Under the pieces are notes generated by a model. It did no database searches. It was given only the letters and a program-made list of their open reading frames with translations, and was not told the DNA's origin. From NCBI RefSeq assembly GCF_946408925.1, contig NZ_CAMJUE010000010.1, positions 1 through 47,921 of the forward strand: a DNA stretch of 47,921 bases, written 5' to 3'. The translations under genes were made by a program, and so were the position numbers. Shown in pieces: positions 24,088-32,375 of this stretch (its first letter is position 1; the number at the start of each line of letters is the position of its first letter). The stretch comes from an uncultured Methanobrevibacter sp. Lineage in GTDB: Archaea; Methanobacteriota; Methanobacteria; Methanobacteriales; Methanobacteriaceae.

Positions 24088-26439
24088 TTAGAATGGAAGA
24101 CTTGAATATCTACTGTTTAAAGTAAATGATTTAGTATTCCAATTCACAATTTCTCCAAAAGAGTTTCTGGAACTTGTGGCATCTGCACAAACCCAAGTAT
24201 TGCCAATAAGAACTTGAGCCCATACATGTCCATAGGTGTTTCCACTTGAAAATGTACATTTACCATGAACATATCTTGCGGCAAGACCTGCTGTCCGATA
24301 CATTGCTACCAGCAAGTGTGACTGATCCACACAGTTTCCCCTTTTAGCGCTTAAAGTGCCTGCAGCGCCATAATGGGTATTATAATAGAAACTGTATGAT
24401 ACCTTGTCCCTTACATAATTGAAAATGGCTTCCGCCTTATCGAAATCACTGGTGAGACCTTTTGTTAGAGAGTTAACCAATGACTTGATTTTTGAATTTC
24501 CAACCTGACAGTGACTTGAAGATTTCAGATATGCACTTAAATCCTTGACTGTGTTTTTCTCATTCACTCCTTTTTTCAAATTGGAAATTGTTACAGTTAC
24601 TGTATTTGATGTTGAATTAGGCAAGTATTCATTATTGCCTGCAAATCTAACTGAAACAGTATATGTTCCAACAGGAGCATAGGCCTTAAATGTTGCATAT
24701 CCGTTTGATGATGTGGTTGCAGTATATGTCTTGGACTTGACAGTTAATTTCAGAGTCTGTCCTGAAATTGGATTGCCGTTCAAATCTCTCAGCAATACCT
24801 TAATTGTTTGTGAAGAGTCTGAAAATGAAGTTCCGCTTTTCCATGTAAGTTGGGATTCCATTCTTTCTTTTACAGCAATATTTGCAGATGCGGATTTCGC
24901 ATTTACTTTGGACTCTTTATTAATTGAATAGTCAATAGTGTAATTGCCTATTTCCAAATTAATCGGCAGGGATGCAATTCCATTATTGTTGGTGGTTCCG
25001 GCATATGTTTTACCGTCAACCTTGAATGTTACAGTTCTTTTGGCCAAAGCAACACCACCTGCAGTTGCCGCCACTTTAAAGGCCGTACCTGCACCATACC
25101 CGAAAGTTGTAGTGCTTTTAACGGTTAAATCAGAATTGCTTGTGGTAATAACTGTAACCAGCCCTGATGCACTGCAGGATTTATAATGGGCAGCGCCTCT
25201 GAATTTATATTTTACAGTATAAATTCCCTTTTTAAGAGATGGTAATTTAAGACTGACCACACCTTTGCCGTTTGTCTTTTTAGTGTAGGTTTTACCATTA
25301 ATGGTTATTTTAACCACTTTGCCTGAAGTAGGGGCATAACCAAAACTATTTGACAGGGTGGCCTTAACGGTTTTCCTTTGGCTTTTAAAGAAAGTATAAT
25401 CACTTGTGGAAAATTTGGTTGAAACTTTATAATATGCTTTGATGGTGTATGTCTTAGACAGACCATCTCTGTTAAGGCAAACAATCTTATATGTTCCTTT
25501 TTTGAGGTTTTTCAGTGAAAAACTTGCCTGACCTTTTGAATTTGTTTTAACCTTATAAGTTTTTCCTTTAAACTTGAATTTAATATACTTTTTTGATAAA
25601 GCCTTACCGTTGCTTTTTAAAAACTTGGCAGTGAACTTTTTACTGTCTCCTACAACTTTCTTAACATTGCTTGCAGAAACTGTAGATAATATTTTAAAAC
25701 TGGTAGTCACCTCATATCCGGTAACCGAATCTTTGGAAACAACCTTATAAGTTCCAGGCTTTAGGTTTACCGGCAAACTAACACCACCATTGCCGTTAGT
25801 TTTTTTGGTGTATGTTTTTCCGTTTACAGTTACTGTGACATACCTGTTTGCCAGAGCATTTCCCTGACTATCGAAGAATGTTGCACTGTACTGGGTGCCT
25901 GCCTTATAATACTTTGTTATGTCACTGGCTTTTATGGTAGGCAATATTTCAAGCATTGAAGTAATGTTGTTGCTTGCTTCATATGCATCATCGCCTTCAA
26001 AAAAAGCAGTAAGAGAGTATTTTCCAGGATTCAATGTTAAATTGATGCCTGCTACACCTTCATTATTGGTTGTTGCAGTATAATTGACATTGTTTATAAC
26101 AAAATTAACACTCTTATTTGCCAATGATACATTGGCATTTGAATCTTTTAAATTAACATTGTAAGATCCCTTATAGTATATTGTATCCTTTTGTGATGTT
26201 AATTCCGTTTGATTTTTCCCCGTATTTTGGGAAGTCTCCCGACTGTCGGTTGATAAAAAATTTGAATTATCAGATTCCGAATCACTTAGCAGAGTTTGTC
26301 TATCCAAAGGATTGCTTTTATCATCTGTTATGACAGCAAGATTTGAATCTGTAATATTAACCTCACTTGCATGTATTGCACTAAATGAACAAACAACAGT
26401 TAATGCCAAAAACATAATGAGTAATATTTTTTTGTTCAA
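24088..26439 (-). CDS. Secreted Ig-repeat protein with C71/transglutaminase-like domain, six Ig modules
   Basis: This encodes 783 residues. A signal peptide (about 1-24) and a Ser/Asn-rich linker precede an extra N-terminal Ig-like module (about 90-170) of a different subtype (NVSLANKSVNFVINNVNYTATTN). About five modules follow that are very similar to those of the paralogue at 21871. The catalytic triad is Cys703 (GNCVDQSH), His738 (YGHVW) and Asp753 (CADATS), and the protein ends YSSLPF. Pseudomurein-binding repeats are absent. It starts at TTG 26439 after GGAGGT (26448-26453). The leader is identical for 20 bases, start codon included, to that of the 868-residue paralogue. The gene lies head-to-tail with the paralogue at 21871, so tandem duplication is likely. 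Confidence 0.82.
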   Translation of the reverse strand: MNKKILLIMFLALTVVCSFSAIHASEVNITDSNLAVITDDKSNPLDRQTLLSDSESDNSNFLSTDSRETSQNTGKNQTELTSQKDTIYYKGSYNVNLKDSNANVSLANKSVNFVINNVNYTATTNNEGVAGINLTLNPGKYSLTAFFEGDDAYEASNNITSMLEILPTIKASDITKYYKAGTQYSATFFDSQGNALANRYVTVTVNGKTYTKKTNGNGGVSLPVNLKPGTYKVVSKDSVTGYEVTTSFKILSTVSASNVKKVVGDSKKFTAKFLKSNGKALSKKYIKFKFKGKTYKVKTNSKGQASFSLKNLKKGTYKIVCLNRDGLSKTYTIKAYYKVSTKFSTSDYTFFKSQRKTVKATLSNSFGYAPTSGKVVKITINGKTYTKKTNGKGVVSLKLPSLKKGIYTVKYKFRGAAHYKSCSASGLVTVITTSNSDLTVKSTTTFGYGAGTAFKVAATAGGVALAKRTVTFKVDGKTYAGTTNNNGIASLPINLEIGNYTIDYSINKESKVNAKSASANIAVKERMESQLTWKSGTSFSDSSQTIKVLLRDLNGNPISGQTLKLTVKSKTYTATTSSNGYATFKAYAPVGTYTVSVRFAGNNEYLPNSTSNTVTVTISNLKKGVNEKNTVKDLSAYLKSSSHCQVGNSKIKSLVNSLTKGLTSDFDKAEAIFNYVRDKVSYSFYYNTHYGAAGTLSAKRGNCVDQSHLLVAMYRTAGLAARYVHGKCTFSSGNTYGHVWAQVLIGNTWVCADATSSRNSFGEIVNWNTKSFTLNSRYSSLPF

Positions 26440-26480
26440 AATATTTTACCTCCTTTTTGAAATTTTTAAAAAAAAATCCA

Positions 26481-26529
26481 TGAGTTAAACTCACTTCACC
26501 AATATATAATAAAAATATAATATATAAAG
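26481..26529 (-). promoter_or_regulatory. Promoter and GAG...CTC dyad of the 783-residue surface-protein gene
   Basis: On the minus strand, a TATA element (CTTTATATATTAT, about 26515-26529) is followed 37 bases later by the odd palindrome TGAGTTAAACTCA (centre 26487), right after the expected start site. The arrangement matches that of the paralogue's promoter at 20015-20064. Confidence 0.5.
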
Positions 26530-26862
26530 CTTTTTATTTACTAAATCAAATTAAAATTAGCTATTTTGTAAAAATAAGGTTAAAAATAGATAAAAAATAC
26601 GATTTCAAAAGTGATTTATCGGAATTTTACTATAAAAAGATAAAAATATAAGAATTAATCTTTCAAGAACTATTAGTATTTAATATATAAAATAATATCC
26701 TATGAACTTATAATATGAAAATACCGCCAATATGAAATTATTTTAATCAAAATACATATATTAATAACTATTATAGATAAAATAACAATTTATAAAGAGA
26801 ATATATTAAAATTAACAAAATTTTAGAAAATTATTTAAATATTCTATGTCAAATTAAAAAAC
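26530..26862. other. AT-rich divergent intergenic region
   Basis: This region holds the upstream part of the surface-protein promoter (minus) and a promoter for the plus-strand gene at 26863 (TTTAAATA about 26834-26841). No ORF or RNA gene is seen. Confidence 0.5.
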
Positions 26863-27429
26863 ATGGAAAATGGTGCTGATGAGATGAAAAAATCAATTGA
26901 AAAAATTTATGAGAGACTCGACAAGGTCTCGCCGGTTGATTTTGACTGCGGAAAACTATGTGGAGAAATATGTTGCGTATATGATAGTGAAGAATATCCG
27001 AATGATGAACTTGCACTGTTCCTCATGCCCGGAGAAGAGCTTATGTATGAGGGAAGTGAAGAATTTGACCTATATTATATTGATGCAAAGGAACTTGACT
27101 TTCCACATTCATGGAAAGGCGACGTGTGCCTGGTAAAATGTAAAAATCCTCCGAAATGCGACAGAAAACTCAGACCAATACAATGCAGAACATTTCCATT
27201 GGTTCCTCACATATCAAAAAATGGGAAATTTCATCTTGTGCTTGATGAAACAGAATTTCCATACAAATGTCCGATTATTGAAAAACACATCCCTTTTCAG
27301 ACAGACTTTCTGATTGAAACATATAACGTCTGGAAAACACTGATTAAAAATCCATTGGTTTATGATTTTGTGGATATGGATTCAAGAAGAAGGGAGAACA
27401 GAAAAATTGACTTTGAAATAGTCATATAA
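26863..27429 (+). CDS. YkgJ-like cysteine-cluster protein
   Basis: This encodes 188 residues. A cysteine-rich head (C29, C33, C37, C38) is joined later by C89, C93, C99, C108 (PIQCRTFPL) and C136, the spacing of the YkgJ/CxxCxxCC family, which binds zinc or an iron-sulfur cluster. It is soluble, and its exact function is unknown. The TATA-like element about 25 bases upstream places the transcript start near ATG 26863, so the message may be leaderless. ATG 26884 with GGTG upstream is the alternative start and would shorten the protein by seven residues without touching the cysteines. The secreted-protein gene at 27441 follows after 11 bases. Confidence 0.75.
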   Translation: MENGADEMKKSIEKIYERLDKVSPVDFDCGKLCGEICCVYDSEEYPNDELALFLMPGEELMYEGSEEFDLYYIDAKELDFPHSWKGDVCLVKCKNPPKCDRKLRPIQCRTFPLVPHISKNGKFHLVLDETEFPYKCPIIEKHIPFQTDFLIETYNVWKTLIKNPLVYDFVDMDSRRRENRKIDFEIVI

Positions 27430-27440
27430 GATGGTGAAGT

Positions 27441-28040
27441 ATGATTCGAAAAATCTTAATCTTTTTTGTAGCATTATTTTTGCTGATGAATGTCACAGTG
27501 GCAGTCGACTCATCAAACTGGACAAAAGCAACCGTAGGATATGAAGAGTTCAAGATTCCTCCAGAGTATGAAAATCCATATAGCAGCGACTTTCACATGT
27601 ATGAATATGGAGAGGACATTGATGAATTCACAATCAGATACGTTAATCCGGCCATAATGGAATTATACGGGTATTTTTTGGAAAGAAATACAGTTAAAAA
27701 GGTTGAGGTTGCAGGCCATGATGCAGTTCACTTTACCAGTTATGACCGTCATGATGAGAAAAACAATTCAAAACTGTGGTTTTCTGCAGGTGAAGAATTC
27801 TACTATATAGCCTGGAGAGGAACAAAGATTACTCCCACCATCAGAGAAGTTGTAAAAAGCGCATCCGATTCAAAATATTCCCATGATGAGTTCTATGATA
27901 TACTGAATGATGAATATCAAAATTACAAGATTGTGCATGCAATAGAAAACCAGAGAAACGATTATCCGACAACCAACAGCAAACATCACTCATTTGTATC
28001 TGTTGGAAGCAATGGTGTTAATTTTGGAGTTATGACATAA
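27441..28040 (+). CDS. Secreted protein of unknown function
   Basis: This encodes 199 residues. A signal peptide (about 1-21, ending VTVAV) is followed by a soluble, aromatic-rich domain (EEFKIPPEYENP, YRHDEKN-type loops) with no cysteine. GGTGA precedes ATG 27441. Its start resembles the small secreted protein at 20571 (AVDSSNW versus AVDQSSF followed by a F-K-x-P stretch). It is probably co-transcribed with the cysteine-cluster gene. The stop codon abuts that of the convergent ung gene. Confidence 0.68.
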   Translation: MIRKILIFFVALFLLMNVTVAVDSSNWTKATVGYEEFKIPPEYENPYSSDFHMYEYGEDIDEFTIRYVNPAIMELYGYFLERNTVKKVEVAGHDAVHFTSYDRHDEKNNSKLWFSAGEEFYYIAWRGTKITPTIREVVKSASDSKYSHDEFYDILNDEYQNYKIVHAIENQRNDYPTTNSKHHSFVSVGSNGVNFGVMT

Positions 28041-28700
28041 TCATAATCTCCAGTCTATCTCTTTTATATTCCTGTTTTTTAAAAAATCGTTTGCCATCTT
28101 AAAATGATTGGATCCGAAAAATCCTCGTCTTGCAGAAAATGGTGAAGGGTGTGAGGTTATCAAGACCAGATGATTTGGATTGGTGATAAGTTCCTTTTTC
28201 TTTTCAGCCTGCTTTCCCCATAGCATGAAAACAATTGGCCTGGAATGCTGATTTAATATTTTTATAACATTGTCAGTGAATGTCTGCCATCCGCATTTGC
28301 TGTGTGAGTTTGCATTGCCGTCCTCTACTGTCAGTACAGTGTTAAGTAAAAATACCCCTTGTTTTGCCCAACTTTCAAGACAACCTGATTCAGGTATGGG
28401 ATAATCATATTCGGCATTAATTTCCTTGAAGATATTTTTTAGAGATCTTGGAATCGGCCTTCCTTCAGGTGTTGAAAATGCAAGACCATGTGCCTGACCG
28501 GCTTCATGATATGGGTCCTGACCTAAAATTACCACTTTTACCTCATTTAATGGTGTAAACTTAAATGCATTGAATATATTCTCATATGGAGGATATATCG
28601 TTTTTGTTTCATATTCCTCGTCAACGAATTTTTTGATTTTTAAAAAATAGTCCTTTTGAAATTCGTCCTGTAGGACTTTATCCCAGTCATTTCCAATCAT
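28041..28700 (-). CDS. ung: Uracil-DNA glycosylase, family 1
   Basis: This encodes 219 residues, the length of bacterial Ung. It removes uracil from DNA at the start of base-excision repair. The family-1 motifs are exact: GQDPYH with catalytic Asp62, GVFLLNTVLTV (about 115-125), and HPSPFSA with His184. Most archaea use family 4 or 5 enzymes, so a family-1 enzyme here hints at transfer from bacteria. It starts at ATG 28700, five bases after the flavoprotein gene, so the two are in one operon. It is fully convergent with the gene before it, with no spacer. Confidence 0.95.
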   Translation of the reverse strand: MIGNDWDKVLQDEFQKDYFLKIKKFVDEEYETKTIYPPYENIFNAFKFTPLNEVKVVILGQDPYHEAGQAHGLAFSTPEGRPIPRSLKNIFKEINAEYDYPIPESGCLESWAKQGVFLLNTVLTVEDGNANSHSKCGWQTFTDNVIKILNQHSRPIVFMLWGKQAEKKKELITNPNHLVLITSHPSPFSARRGFFGSNHFKMANDFLKNRNIKEIDWRL

Positions 28701-28705
28701 GTTAA

Positions 28706-29176
28706 TCAGTTCTCTTCCACAATTTTACCACTCATATGGTCAATTGTAATTTCAAAAACCTCAGTTTTATCAATCAGTTTATTGATTTCCTTAACTGTTT
28801 CATCATGGGTTGGGAAAAATTTGTCTCCCAGATATGTGAGGCGGTCGATTTTTTCATCTTTATCTGTTAAAGTTCGGATTTTACCGAAAACAATGACACT
28901 TCTGAATGTATATGACCATCCGTCATCATTCAAAACACCCTCATCCATAACACAGTAAGACACCTTTTCATGTTTTTTTACAGCATCACTTTTATGGCCG
29001 GTCATTGCACCATGAAAATAGATTTTACCGTCAACATAGACATGACTCATTGGAAGTGCATATGGATAATCATAATCTCCCAAAAGTGCCAAAACTCCAC
29101 GAGGTTCATTGGTTAAAATATCCCTACATTCTTCCTGTGACAATTCCTGTTTGCTTCTTCTCATTTTTCTAAACAT
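28706..29176 (-). CDS. Pyridoxamine 5'-phosphate oxidase-like FMN protein (NimA-type)
   Basis: This encodes 156 residues with the split beta-barrel flavin-binding pattern. EPRGVLALLGDYDYPYALPMSHVYVDGKIYFHGAMTGHKSDA is the typical N-terminal half (residues about 28-70). SVIVFGKIRTLTD and FPTHDETV follow. Relatives include 5-nitroimidazole reductases and heme- or F420-binding proteins. The substrate is unknown; vitamin B6 synthesis is not implied. ATG 29176 is chosen (MFRKMRRSKQEL) over upstream in-frame codons. It directly precedes ung. Confidence 0.82.
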   Translation of the reverse strand: MFRKMRRSKQELSQEECRDILTNEPRGVLALLGDYDYPYALPMSHVYVDGKIYFHGAMTGHKSDAVKKHEKVSYCVMDEGVLNDDGWSYTFRSVIVFGKIRTLTDKDEKIDRLTYLGDKFFPTHDETVKEINKLIDKTEVFEITIDHMSGKIVEEN

Positions 29177-29216
29177 AATAATAACCACTTAAAAAAGAGA
29201 TTCAAAAATAATCATT

Positions 29217-29645
29217 CTAGAGGATAATAATTAGTGCAAATATTATGAAAATGCAAATCAGACAGAAACAACAACCTAAACCTGCTGAACGGTTGTTATT
29301 TTCCTGATGCACTGGCTGATGATTCAGGTTTGTCTGCTTGATGGTATATTTTTCATTATTATCATATACATCTGCCAGCTTAACAGCCACCCATATTGAG
29401 CGAATGATTCCAATCAAGGTTATTATCGCTGCAAATGCAACTATTAGTGTTGATGGGATGCTAATACCATAAAATGCAAATACAATCAGGTAAAAAAACC
29501 ATGGAAATTCATAGGTAATTCCTTCAAGAATCCAATTCCTATTGTTGTGCTTCAATCCAATATATATGAATCCGAAACCGTTAAAGAAAATGATAAATGA
29601 AAGGATTACCCACCATGAGTTTTTAATTTTATCTACAAGATTCAT
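29217..29645 (-). CDS. Membrane protein, last gene of the TelA operon
   Basis: This encodes 142 residues with about four hydrophobic helices (about 11-30, 47-62, 64-90, 122-142) and a short polar loop rich in Asn and Gln. A CCFC cluster lies at the start of the last helix. The ATG begins one base after the TelA stop codon, so the two are tightly coupled. No family is recognised; by context it may be a membrane partner of the TelA/XpaC-like proteins. Confidence 0.72.
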   Translation of the reverse strand: MNLVDKIKNSWWVILSFIIFFNGFGFIYIGLKHNNRNWILEGITYEFPWFFYLIVFAFYGISIPSTLIVAFAAIITLIGIIRSIWVAVKLADVYDNNEKYTIKQTNLNHQPVHQENNNRSAGLGCCFCLICIFIIFALIIIL

Positions 29646-29646
29646 T

Positions 29647-30789
29647 CTATTCTAATATATTATTGTTTCCGGTTTCAATTTTTTCAATAACCTTCTGACC
29701 ATCAATGGCCATATCACTAAACAGATTTATTGTCTCTTTCATTTGAGGTAATGCCTGAGTTTTATAAGTGCTGACATCATTAATAGCCTGTAAAGCTTCA
29801 TCAAAAGCTGTTTTCAGCACTTCCGGTGAAATCATGGTTTCTGCACTGTGTTTTTGGATTTCACTTCCCTGTTCTTTTAGCATGTGTGATGTGGAACTAA
29901 TTATGTTTTCAGTTGTCTGATTTAATACGTTGATTTTTTCCATGACAATTTTTTGATCATACAAAGCACTTGCAACCATTACTCCAGTTCTTAATGCGGA
30001 AACGGTTACGTTTTTGGCCCTGTTCACACCACGAATCAGTTCCTTGTTGTTACGTCTTACCACATTAAGTGAAACTATTCCCTGCTGATTTACAACTATC
30101 ATCTGTTGCATATCCATGATTCTTTGCCTAAGCGGGAACAGTACCTCCTCACGCACAAAGTCAATCTTGTTTTGGTCAACCCCTTCAATTTCAGCAGTCT
30201 GTATCTGTGCTTCAATTGACGCATCCATCTGTTTTCCAAGTTCAATGTCAGCAATAAGTTTACTTGTAACTTCCCTTAAATAGTTTTCTTCATTGAGAAG
30301 AGTGGTATTGTCATTCTGCAGAACTTTACTGCTTTTTTCAAGGGATTCAACAATATCGGATATTGCAACTTCAGCCTTTTCATATTTTGCAAAGTACTTT
30401 CTCACAGGATTCATAAAGTTTCCGATAACACCTTTTTTTGCAAAATCCACTTTGCTCGGGTCAAGGTCCTTCATATGCCTGTTGAGTTCAATCAACTGCT
30501 CACCAATATTGTCAGCTTCCTTTCCGCCTTTTGTCAAATCGACAAATCTTGTGGAAAGCATTTCATTGTGTGATGCAGACCTTGACATTTCATTCAAACC
30601 GAAATTATCCAACGGTTTTAGGATTGTTTCTCTTGCTTGAGGATTTTTAAAGTCAGCTTCAAAAATCGCTTCAGCATTGCTTGTTGCCTGATCTTTTATC
30701 ACTGGAGTGTTTAACTTTTCTTTCTCCTGATTAATAGAGTTTTCAACGTTTTCTTTAATTCCATCTACATCTAATGAGAATTCAGCCAT
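29647..30789 (-). CDS. TelA/KlaA-family protein (toxic anion resistance family)
   Basis: This encodes 380 residues of almost entirely helical, coiled-coil-like sequence, the length and character of the TelA family. Signature blocks include NFMNPVRKYFAKYEK, NDNTTLLNEENYL and LFPLRQRIMDMQQMIVVNQQGI. The name comes from plasmid tellurite resistance, but chromosomal copies are linked to envelope stress and antimicrobial tolerance; the mechanism is not known. It is the third of four tightly spaced genes, after an XpaC-like and a zinc-ribbon membrane protein. TelA and XpaC are also neighbours in many Firmicutes, which supports a joint role. Confidence 0.88.
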   Translation of the reverse strand: MAEFSLDVDGIKENVENSINQEKEKLNTPVIKDQATSNAEAIFEADFKNPQARETILKPLDNFGLNEMSRSASHNEMLSTRFVDLTKGGKEADNIGEQLIELNRHMKDLDPSKVDFAKKGVIGNFMNPVRKYFAKYEKAEVAISDIVESLEKSSKVLQNDNTTLLNEENYLREVTSKLIADIELGKQMDASIEAQIQTAEIEGVDQNKIDFVREEVLFPLRQRIMDMQQMIVVNQQGIVSLNVVRRNNKELIRGVNRAKNVTVSALRTGVMVASALYDQKIVMEKINVLNQTTENIISSTSHMLKEQGSEIQKHSAETMISPEVLKTAFDEALQAINDVSTYKTQALPQMKETINLFSDMAIDGQKVIEKIETGNNNILE

Positions 30790-30798
30790 ACTATCACC

Positions 30799-31383
30799 TT
30801 AGTTTAAATAATCAATTTTGCTTTTATCTATCTTTTCTGTAAAATTATCAACGACTTTTCCATCTTTTATTACTTCAACTGTAACATGGTCAGGATTCGG
30901 GAGTTTATATGTTATATAATGACCGAAACTTAGTGCATATTCACTGTCATAATAAATGTTATCTAAAGTTTCTGTTTCATGACCAATTTCAGTACCGTTT
31001 GAATCATAATATCTTGTTTTTATATTATATCCTTTTTTATCATCTGGAACCTTATTGAATATTGCTTCTGTGTATAATGAGTAACTATGTTTACCATCAT
31101 ATTTGCTATCCCATCCGCTTACATCAGTTATTGTCAGGCTAACCGCATGCTGGTTTTGCGCCACATCATCTGCATTGGAATTGTTGTTTGTGCCTAAACC
31201 TGAAGAGAAAATAACTATTCCTCCAATAACCAATACTATAACTATAAGTACAATAAATATTGTTCCATTTGAAAATATGTTTGATTTAGAAGTACCTGAA
31301 TCATCAATTGTATATCCGCAATCCATACAGAATTTTGCATCATCAGGCAATTCCTTTCCACATTTAGGGCAACTCTTAGTCAT
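30799..31383 (-). CDS. Zinc-ribbon, single-helix membrane protein in the TelA operon
   Basis: This encodes 194 residues. A short N-terminal zinc ribbon (C5, C8, C19, C22) is followed by one membrane helix (about 38-60) and an outside domain of about 130 residues with several strands. The layout joins a cytoplasmic metal-binding tip to an external sensor-like domain. It starts nine bases after the XpaC-like gene and ends ten before TelA, so it is part of the same unit. No enzyme family is recognised. Confidence 0.78.
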   Translation of the reverse strand: MTKSCPKCGKELPDDAKFCMDCGYTIDDSGTSKSNIFSNGTIFIVLIVIVLVIGGIVIFSSGLGTNNNSNADDVAQNQHAVSLTITDVSGWDSKYDGKHSYSLYTEAIFNKVPDDKKGYNIKTRYYDSNGTEIGHETETLDNIYYDSEYALSFGHYITYKLPNPDHVTVEVIKDGKVVDNFTEKIDKSKIDYLN

Positions 31384-31391
31384 ATTATCAC

Positions 31392-32297
31392 CTAATAATC
31401 TTTAACTGAATCTATTAAATTTTCCATGTCGTCCAATAGGTTTTTAACATCATCCTCTGAATTTTCAGTTGAACTGATGTTTATCACCAATTCATTTGTC
31501 AAATCTTCAATCTGATTAATCATAGTTTTCATTGCTTCGATTTTACTTTTTATTTCATCCTGCACCCTTGGAGTGTCTTCAGCAGCCAGATTAATGATAT
31601 TCAATGCCGCATCTGATTGGGCATAAAATAGTTTGTGGCATCTGTCAATTGATGAGATGAACCTGTCATAGGTTATCTGTGGCGGTTCAAAACGTTTGGC
31701 AATCAAATCACGAACAACTTCTTCCTTTACATTAAACAAAACCTTCAAGTTGTTTATTTCCTTTTCATAAACTTTTAGTGATTCCAATCCTTTTTCTTCA
31801 TGAGAAGGTTGTGAAGTTTCTTCATCTTTAGTTTTTTGCTGTTTTTGAGCTGTATGAACCTTTTTAGTTTGATTGTTCTTTGCATATCTATTCAAGTTCA
31901 TAATAAAGAAAAGATAAATCAAAGGCAATACAAATAAAACCAGAATCAGATACATTCCCATTATATTTCTTGAAAATGTTATGGGAATGGAAACTGAAAT
32001 CAAAATCGTATAGAAAAATCCCAATATCCAAGGCAGAGATTCATGTATCAGCAACACATCCTGCAGATTTCCAAAACCTCTTTTCAATCTAATCTTAGAT
32101 GCTGATTTAGACTGAGGAGCATACTGCAGTATCTCATTATCATTGAGAATATGTTCTTTTGGCTCCACAATGAATCTTACATCGGATAAAGTTTCACTAC
32201 AGTGAAGCAGTTTACCATCACTATCATAAGCCTTGAAATTCTCTAAAGTTAACGGGGTTGTCAACCTTTTTATTTCATTTGATTTTGGTGTTTCCAT
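31392..32297 (-). CDS. XpaC-like membrane protein, first gene of the TelA operon
   Basis: This encodes 301 residues: a beta-rich N-terminal part, two helices (about 88-110 and 114-133), a Lys/Gln-rich linker, and a long coiled-coil C-terminal part (about 160-300) with YDRFISSIDRCHKLFY. This matches the XpaC (5-bromo-4-chloroindolyl phosphate hydrolysis) family, membrane proteins that partner TelA in bacteria; the biochemical activity is not established. I use ATG 32297 with GGAAGT eight bases upstream; ATG 32303 is only two bases from that site. It opens the four-gene unit. Confidence 0.68.
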   Translation of the reverse strand: METPKSNEIKRLTTPLTLENFKAYDSDGKLLHCSETLSDVRFIVEPKEHILNDNEILQYAPQSKSASKIRLKRGFGNLQDVLLIHESLPWILGFFYTILISVSIPITFSRNIMGMYLILVLFVLPLIYLFFIMNLNRYAKNNQTKKVHTAQKQQKTKDEETSQPSHEEKGLESLKVYEKEINNLKVLFNVKEEVVRDLIAKRFEPPQITYDRFISSIDRCHKLFYAQSDAALNIINLAAEDTPRVQDEIKSKIEAMKTMINQIEDLTNELVINISSTENSEDDVKNLLDDMENLIDSVKDY

Positions 32298-32375
32298 AGA
32301 CATTTACTTCCAATGATTAGTAAAAATATATTTAGAGTTGAATGTTTTTAAATATTTGTATTTAACTTGTTAATA

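Noticed and set aside
17374-26439. Phage origin of the C71-like genes
   Set aside because: No integrase, capsid, portal, terminase or attachment-site repeat is near them. The Ig-repeat architecture and signal peptides fit host surface proteins.
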